Shown here: positions 14,541-18,860 of the stretch, piece after piece
Layout: each line of letters starts with the position of its first letter
Position numbering within the stretch: position 1 is the stretch's first letter
Origin: Galactobacter sp.
Lineage (GTDB): Bacteria; Actinomycetota; Actinomycetes; Actinomycetales; Micrococcaceae
DNA: 18,860 bases
Direction of reading: 5' to 3'
Assembly: GCF_022712295.1 (NCBI RefSeq)
Contig: NZ_JALAGT010000001.1
Coordinates: 1-18,860 of the forward strand
The notes under the pieces: generated by a model
Databases searched by the model: none
What the model was told of the DNA's origin: nothing
The model's input: only the letters and a program-made list of their open reading frames with translations
Position numbers and translations under genes: made by a program

Positions 14541-17500
14541 GTGAACGGTCCACACAAGCAACCAAGCAAGTTCAGGAGGAAGGTGCTGGCTGCTGCAGCG
14601 GCCGGCGCCGTTCTTGTCACCACAGCCTGGGGGGTGGCTCCCGCAACGGCGGTGCAGCCGGGTGCCCCCAGCTCCCAGCTGTCAGCGGCCTCGCAGGTCA
14701 CCGCGGGCAAGGTCAGCAAGGCGGACGCCCAAGAGAAGTTCACCGACAAGGCCAAGGCCCAACTGACCAAGAACAAGACGGCCGACTACTGGGTGAAGAT
14801 GAAGCCCAAGGCCGATCTGTCCAAGGCCAAGAGCATCAAGAACTGGGACGAACGCGGCGACTACGTCGTCAAGGAGCTGAAGGCCACGGCCACCGCCTCC
14901 CAGAAGTCCACCGTGGCCTCGCTGGACAAGGCGGGCGCCGACTACACCAGCTACTGGCTCTCCAACCGGGTGCTGGTCAAGGGTGGAACCATGAAGCAGG
15001 CCACCGCTCTGGCCACGGACTCCAATGTCGCCGAGATCCACGAGTCCGTGGTCGTGGACAAGCCGGACCCGGTGGTGGAGAAGAACACCAAGTCCGTGAA
15101 CGGCAAGAACGCGGTGGAATGGGGCATCGAGGAGACCGGTGCGCCGGAGGCCTGGGCCGCGGGTATCACGGGTGAGGGCATCACCGTCGCCAGCGTGGAC
15201 AGCGGGACCCAGTACGATCACCCTGCCCTCGTGAACCAGTACCGAGGCAACAACGGCGACGGCACGTTCACCAACGACTACAACTGGCTCGATACGACGG
15301 GCCGTTGCGACGGGGCGCCGTGCGATTCCGCGGACAACGTCAGTCACGGCACTCACACCATGGGCACCATGGTGGGAACCGACGGTGGAGAGAACCAGAT
15401 CGGTATGGCACCCGGCGCCAAGTGGATCGAGGCCAACGGCTGCGACACCTGCGCCGATGCGGCGCTGCTGTCCGCCGGCGAGTGGATGATGGCGCCCACC
15501 GACGCACAGGGTGAGAACCCGGATGCGTCCAAGCGACCCCAGATCATCAACAACTCCTGGGGCTCCAGTGCTGCAGGCAGCATCGATGACTGGTACAAGG
15601 ACATCACCGACGGCTGGGCCGCCTCGGGCATGTTCGGCGTGTGGTCCGCGGGTAACGCGGGGCCACAGTGTCAGACCACGTCCTCGCCCGGCGCCAACAC
15701 CGCGAACTACTCGGTGGGCAACTACCAGTCCAACGGGACCATCTCGACGCTCTCCTCACGTGGTACCGGTGAGGACGGCGAGATCAAGCCGAACATTGCG
15801 GCTCCTGGCTCCAACATCCGCTCAGCCGTTGTGGGCAGCCAGTACGGGAACCTGTCCGGCACGTCCATGGCGGCTCCGCACGTCTCCGGCGCTGTTGCTC
15901 TGCTCTGGAGTGCCTCACCGTCTCTGGTGGGCGACATCGAGGGCACCAAGGAGATCCTGAACCAGACCGCCATCGACACCGATGACACCTCCTGCGGCGG
16001 CACCGTCGAGAACAACAATGTCTTCGGCGAGGGCAAGCTGGACGTCATGGCCATGCTGGATGCAGCCCCCGGCCAGGAGTCCGGAACCGTTGAAGGCACC
16101 GTCGCGAATGCTGACGGCGAGGCCGTCTCCGGCGCCGATGTCACCATCGTCAACGGCGACTTCTCCCGCACCGTCACCACCGACACGGACGGTCAGTACT
16201 CGGTGAAGGTTCCGGGCGGGGAGACCACGGTCACCGCCTCCGCCTTCGGCTATGCCTCCAGCACTCAGACGGTCACCGTAGCGGCGGAGGAGTCGGTCAC
16301 GGCCGACTTCGAACTCTCCCCCGCAGCGACCCACACGGTTTCCGGTACGGTCAAGGACGATGCCGAGAAGCCCGTCGCGGGAGCCGAGGTCTCCATCCAC
16401 GCGCAGGTGGACCCGGTCACCACCGACGCCGACGGCGCGTTCAGCTTCGCCGACGTTCCGGAGGGTGACTACGCAGTGGCCGCCTCTGCGGGCCGCTGCT
16501 ACGGCGACGCCAAGCAGGACGTCACAGTGGACGGCGACGAGACCGTCGCATTGAGCCTGGGCCTCGTCACGGATGAATGGGGCTACACCTGCTCAGAAGG
16601 AACCGGTGAGTACCTCCAGGGTGACACCGAGGTGACGCTGACCGGCGACGACGCCGCCGCGAAGGTCACGCTGCCCTTCGAGTTCCCGCTCTACGGTGAG
16701 AAGTTCAAGGATGCCTACGTCACCACCAACGGCTTCCTGACCTTCGGCGCCACCTCGACCGTGTACCAGAACGGCCCGTTGCCGAGCACCACCGCACCGA
16801 ACGCGGGGCTGTATCCGTTCTGGGACGACCTGCGGATGGATGACGACTCCCAGGTCTACACCAAGGCCACCGAAATCGACGGACAGGAAGCGTTCACCAT
16901 CGAATGGCGGGATGTGAGCCTACGCTCGCCCGCCACGGACCGGGCGAACTTCTCAGCGACCCTGCTCGCAAACGGCACCGTGACCTACGGCTATGGTGAC
17001 CTCGCGGACACCGACGCCGGCAAGGGCGCCTCCGCCACCGTGGGTCTTGAGAACTCCGCCGGGAGCATCGGATTCGAATACTCCCTCAACACGGCGTTCG
17101 CCGCCAAGGATCTCTCCGTCACCTTCGTGGCCCCGCCCACGGCCCAGCTGAAGGGTAAGGTCACCGACGCGAACACCAACAAGGTGATCAAGGGCGCCAC
17201 CGTCACCATCGTGGACGCCGACGGCAAGGAGACCGTGGCCACCACCGGTGACGACGGGAAGTACTTCCAGACCCTGGTGCTCGGTAAGTACACCTACACC
17301 ATCGAGTCAAAGGGCTACGAGGCGGTGAGCGGTAGCGCCAATCTGAGCAAGGCCGGCGGTGCCGTCACGAAGCACGGCAAGCTCAAGGCCCCTCGGCTCG
17401 AGGTGGACAAGGAGGAGCTGAAGGCCTCTCTGGCCATAGGCAAGTCGGTGGAGCGCAAGGTGAAGGTGACCAACACCGGCACCGCGCCGGCCAAGGTGAA

Positions 17501-18716
17501 CATGTCTGCCGGCGGCTCCGGCTACGAGGTGTTGGACGGTAATGGAACCAAGGGCGCCATTCAGGGTGTGATCGGTGAGGCCACGGTCCTGGACGGTCTC
17601 AAGAAGGCCGGACCCAAGTCCAAGGGCACCACCACCCAGAGCTCCAAGGCCAACGGCAAGGACGCCAAGAGTTCCCTGTCCACGGCGAAACAGGCAGGCA
17701 AGGGTGAATTCGGGACCTCGAAGTCGCCGGTCACGCCGACGGCGCCCAAGGTCAAGGCGGCGGAGACCGTCCTGACGCATTCCTCCTCGCAGGCCATCGT
17801 GCCGGTGAACTCCGCTGCTTGTAACGGTGGCCCCACGCAGGTGTTGAGGACCTTCACGTTGAAGGACTTCGACATCGACTCGAGCTTCGACGTCTCAGAG
17901 GTGCAGTTCGGTGTGGAGACCAACTCCCAGGCTCAGGACGTGACCGTGAACCTCTACACGTTGGACGGGGAACTCGCCTACGCCAACATGGAGAAGATCG
18001 GTACTACGACCACGAACCTGGCCGCTCAGGAAGCCACCATGGTGTCGGTCCCTGTCGAGGGCACCGTGCCCGCGGGCGGGACGTTGGTCGCGGAGATCAC
18101 CAACGAGATCGGTGCCACCTTCTACGTAGGCTCCAACGCTGAGGCGGAGACGGCTCCGTCCTACATCGCCTCTGAGACCTGCAACATTCCGGAGCCGACC
18201 CCCACCGCGGACATCGACTTCCCGGACATGCACGTGGTGATGAACGTGGTCGGTTCCTCCGCCGGTGGCGGAGTGGACTGGATGGACGTCCAGCCCTCTG
18301 AGTTCACCTTGGCACCCGGCAAGTCGGTGACGGTCACGACGGAGATCACCGCTGATGTGGACCAGCCCGGCATCTACTCGGCGACGCTGACTCCGTCCGC
18401 CACGACTCCGTACCCCGCTGCGGAGGTCGCGGTGGCGATGACGGTGAAGGCGCCCGCAGGTTGGGGCAAGATCACCGGTGTGGTTTCGGGTGAGGACGGC
18501 CCGCTCGAGGACGCCGTGGTGCATCTGGACGGCATCTCGTACGACGTCACGCTGCGGACCGACAAGGATGGGCGTTACGCGTACTGGATGCAGAAGTCCA
18601 ACGCTCCGCTGACCCTCACGGTTTCCGCCAACGGCTACATCCCGGCCACCAAGAAGGCGCAGATCATCTCCGGTCAGACCAGCGTCTACAACTTCACGCT
18701 GAAGAGCCTGAAGTGA
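14541..18716 (+). CDS. Secreted bacillopeptidase F-like subtilase (S8) with carboxypeptidase-regulatory-like modules
   Basis: A 1391-aa secreted serine endopeptidase. A signal peptide (basic KFRRK, Ala-rich core, likely cleavage after A37 in ATA-VQ) precedes a propeptide to about residue 175. The S8 domain has D220 (VASVDSGTQYDHP), H269 (SHGTHTMGT), oxyanion N372 (SAGNAGP) and S442 (SGTSMAAPH). LLSAGEWMMAPTDAQG before NNSWG is typical of the bacillopeptidase F group. Carboxypeptidase-regulatory-like modules begin near residues 513, 598, 868 and 1308. A nidogen-like segment (FPLYGEKFKDAYVTTNGFLTFG region) lies between the second and third. A Lys/Ser/Thr/Gly-rich linker spans ~1010-1080. There is no LPxTG anchor, so it is probably released or loosely wall-bound. 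The GTG at 14541 is chosen because AGGAGG (14530-14535) sits 5 nt upstream and the signal peptide follows; an in-frame GTG at 14475 lacks a site. RRKVL faintly resembles a Tat motif, but the core suits Sec export. Confidence 0.93.
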   Translation: MNGPHKQPSKFRRKVLAAAAAGAVLVTTAWGVAPATAVQPGAPSSQLSAASQVTAGKVSKADAQEKFTDKAKAQLTKNKTADYWVKMKPKADLSKAKSIKNWDERGDYVVKELKATATASQKSTVASLDKAGADYTSYWLSNRVLVKGGTMKQATALATDSNVAEIHESVVVDKPDPVVEKNTKSVNGKNAVEWGIEETGAPEAWAAGITGEGITVASVDSGTQYDHPALVNQYRGNNGDGTFTNDYNWLDTTGRCDGAPCDSADNVSHGTHTMGTMVGTDGGENQIGMAPGAKWIEANGCDTCADAALLSAGEWMMAPTDAQGENPDASKRPQIINNSWGSSAAGSIDDWYKDITDGWAASGMFGVWSAGNAGPQCQTTSSPGANTANYSVGNYQSNGTISTLSSRGTGEDGEIKPNIAAPGSNIRSAVVGSQYGNLSGTSMAAPHVSGAVALLWSASPSLVGDIEGTKEILNQTAIDTDDTSCGGTVENNNVFGEGKLDVMAMLDAAPGQESGTVEGTVANADGEAVSGADVTIVNGDFSRTVTTDTDGQYSVKVPGGETTVTASAFGYASSTQTVTVAAEESVTADFELSPAATHTVSGTVKDDAEKPVAGAEVSIHAQVDPVTTDADGAFSFADVPEGDYAVAASAGRCYGDAKQDVTVDGDETVALSLGLVTDEWGYTCSEGTGEYLQGDTEVTLTGDDAAAKVTLPFEFPLYGEKFKDAYVTTNGFLTFGATSTVYQNGPLPSTTAPNAGLYPFWDDLRMDDDSQVYTKATEIDGQEAFTIEWRDVSLRSPATDRANFSATLLANGTVTYGYGDLADTDAGKGASATVGLENSAGSIGFEYSLNTAFAAKDLSVTFVAPPTAQLKGKVTDANTNKVIKGATVTIVDADGKETVATTGDDGKYFQTLVLGKYTYTIESKGYEAVSGSANLSKAGGAVTKHGKLKAPRLEVDKEELKASLAIGKSVERKVKVTNTGTAPAKVNMSAGGSGYEVLDGNGTKGAIQGVIGEATVLDGLKKAGPKSKGTTTQSSKANGKDAKSSLSTAKQAGKGEFGTSKSPVTPTAPKVKAAETVLTHSSSQAIVPVNSAACNGGPTQVLRTFTLKDFDIDSSFDVSEVQFGVETNSQAQDVTVNLYTLDGELAYANMEKIGTTTTNLAAQEATMVSVPVEGTVPAGGTLVAEITNEIGATFYVGSNAEAETAPSYIASETCNIPEPTPTADIDFPDMHVVMNVVGSSAGGGVDWMDVQPSEFTLAPGKSVTVTTEITADVDQPGIYSATLTPSATTPYPAAEVAVAMTVKAPAGWGKITGVVSGEDGPLEDAVVHLDGISYDVTLRTDKDGRYAYWMQKSNAPLTLTVSANGYIPATKKAQIISGQTSVYNFTLKSLK

Positions 18717-18729
18717 GTGAGTGATCGGT

Positions 18730-18753
18730 CCTGGGAGCTTGACGGTTCCCAGG
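18730..18753 (+). terminator. Short hairpin after the subtilase gene
   Basis: CCTGGGA (18730-18736) pairs with TCCCAGG (18747-18753), plus one G:U pair, around an 8-nt loop, 13 nt after the stop codon. No T-run follows, so this is a moderate terminator candidate. Confidence 0.5.
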
Positions 18754-18772
18754 CGTGAAAGAGCAGGGTCGT

Positions 18773-18860
18773 GGGGGGGGGGGGAGAAACACCCGCCCCC
18801 CCCCCCCCCGGTGGGGGCAGAACCCGGGGCCGCGCCCCCAGCCCACGCGCCCCGAGCCCC
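18773..18860. other. Homopolymer G12/C14 low-complexity contig end
   Basis: Twelve consecutive G (18773-18784) are followed by an 11-nt spacer and fourteen consecutive C (18796-18809), then G/C-only low-complexity sequence to the edge. The two runs could pair as a G:C hairpin. Abrupt onset and simplicity suggest sequencing or assembly error at a contig end rather than reliable genome sequence. Confidence 0.6.

Overview
The window is GC-rich, densely coded chromosomal DNA from a high-GC Gram-positive bacterium (Actinomycetota, probably a Micrococcales relative). This rests on strong G/C preference at third codon positions, GTG starts, ATGA stop/start overlaps, TAnnnT -10 elements just before leaderless-looking starts, and the protein families present. 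I see no rRNA, tRNA, IS element, phage gene or CRISPR array. Genus is not resolvable from the sequence alone.

Layout. Positions 1-429 are non-coding upstream DNA with an imperfect direct repeat, hairpins and, at about 327-415, a convincing SAM-I (S-box) riboswitch. It precedes an NtaA/SnaA/DszA-type flavin-dependent monooxygenase (430-1830), which places that enzyme in sulfur metabolism. A 19-bp terminator hairpin follows. Next come a siderophore-interacting FAD/NADPH ferric reductase (2024-2881), a near-perfect 47-nt palindromic terminator, a convergent Bcr/CflA-type MFS efflux gene on the minus strand (3052-4260), a divergent small ABM-domain monooxygenase (4291-4611) and an OafA-like membrane acyltransferase (4766-6181).

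The centre of the window (6279-14187) is a tight four-gene plus-strand operon. Gene one is a 1129-aa fusion of a transglutaminase-like domain with DUF2126, the circularly permuted glutamine-synthetase-like ligase family. Gene two is an 869-aa fusion of a circularly permuted ATP-grasp ligase with an alpha-E domain. Gene three is a second transglutaminase-like protein, and gene four is a zinc-ribbon HExxH metallopeptidase. The last three junctions are 3 nt apart or 4-nt overlaps. The gene set matches a peptide-synthesis or peptide-tagging system that Iyer, Aravind and colleagues predicted by comparative genomics (2009). To my knowledge its substrate and product remain unestablished. It is the best candidate here for an under-explored biological system.

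Downstream, 14188-14540 is a 353-nt non-coding interval unusually rich in hairpins and degenerate CTCCCTGC-type repeats. It leads to a 1391-aa secreted bacillopeptidase F-like subtilase (14541-18716) with a full catalytic apparatus and four carboxypeptidase-regulatory-like modules. The last ~90 nt contain G12 and C14 homopolymers and look like a contig-end artefact or an unresolved hairpin.
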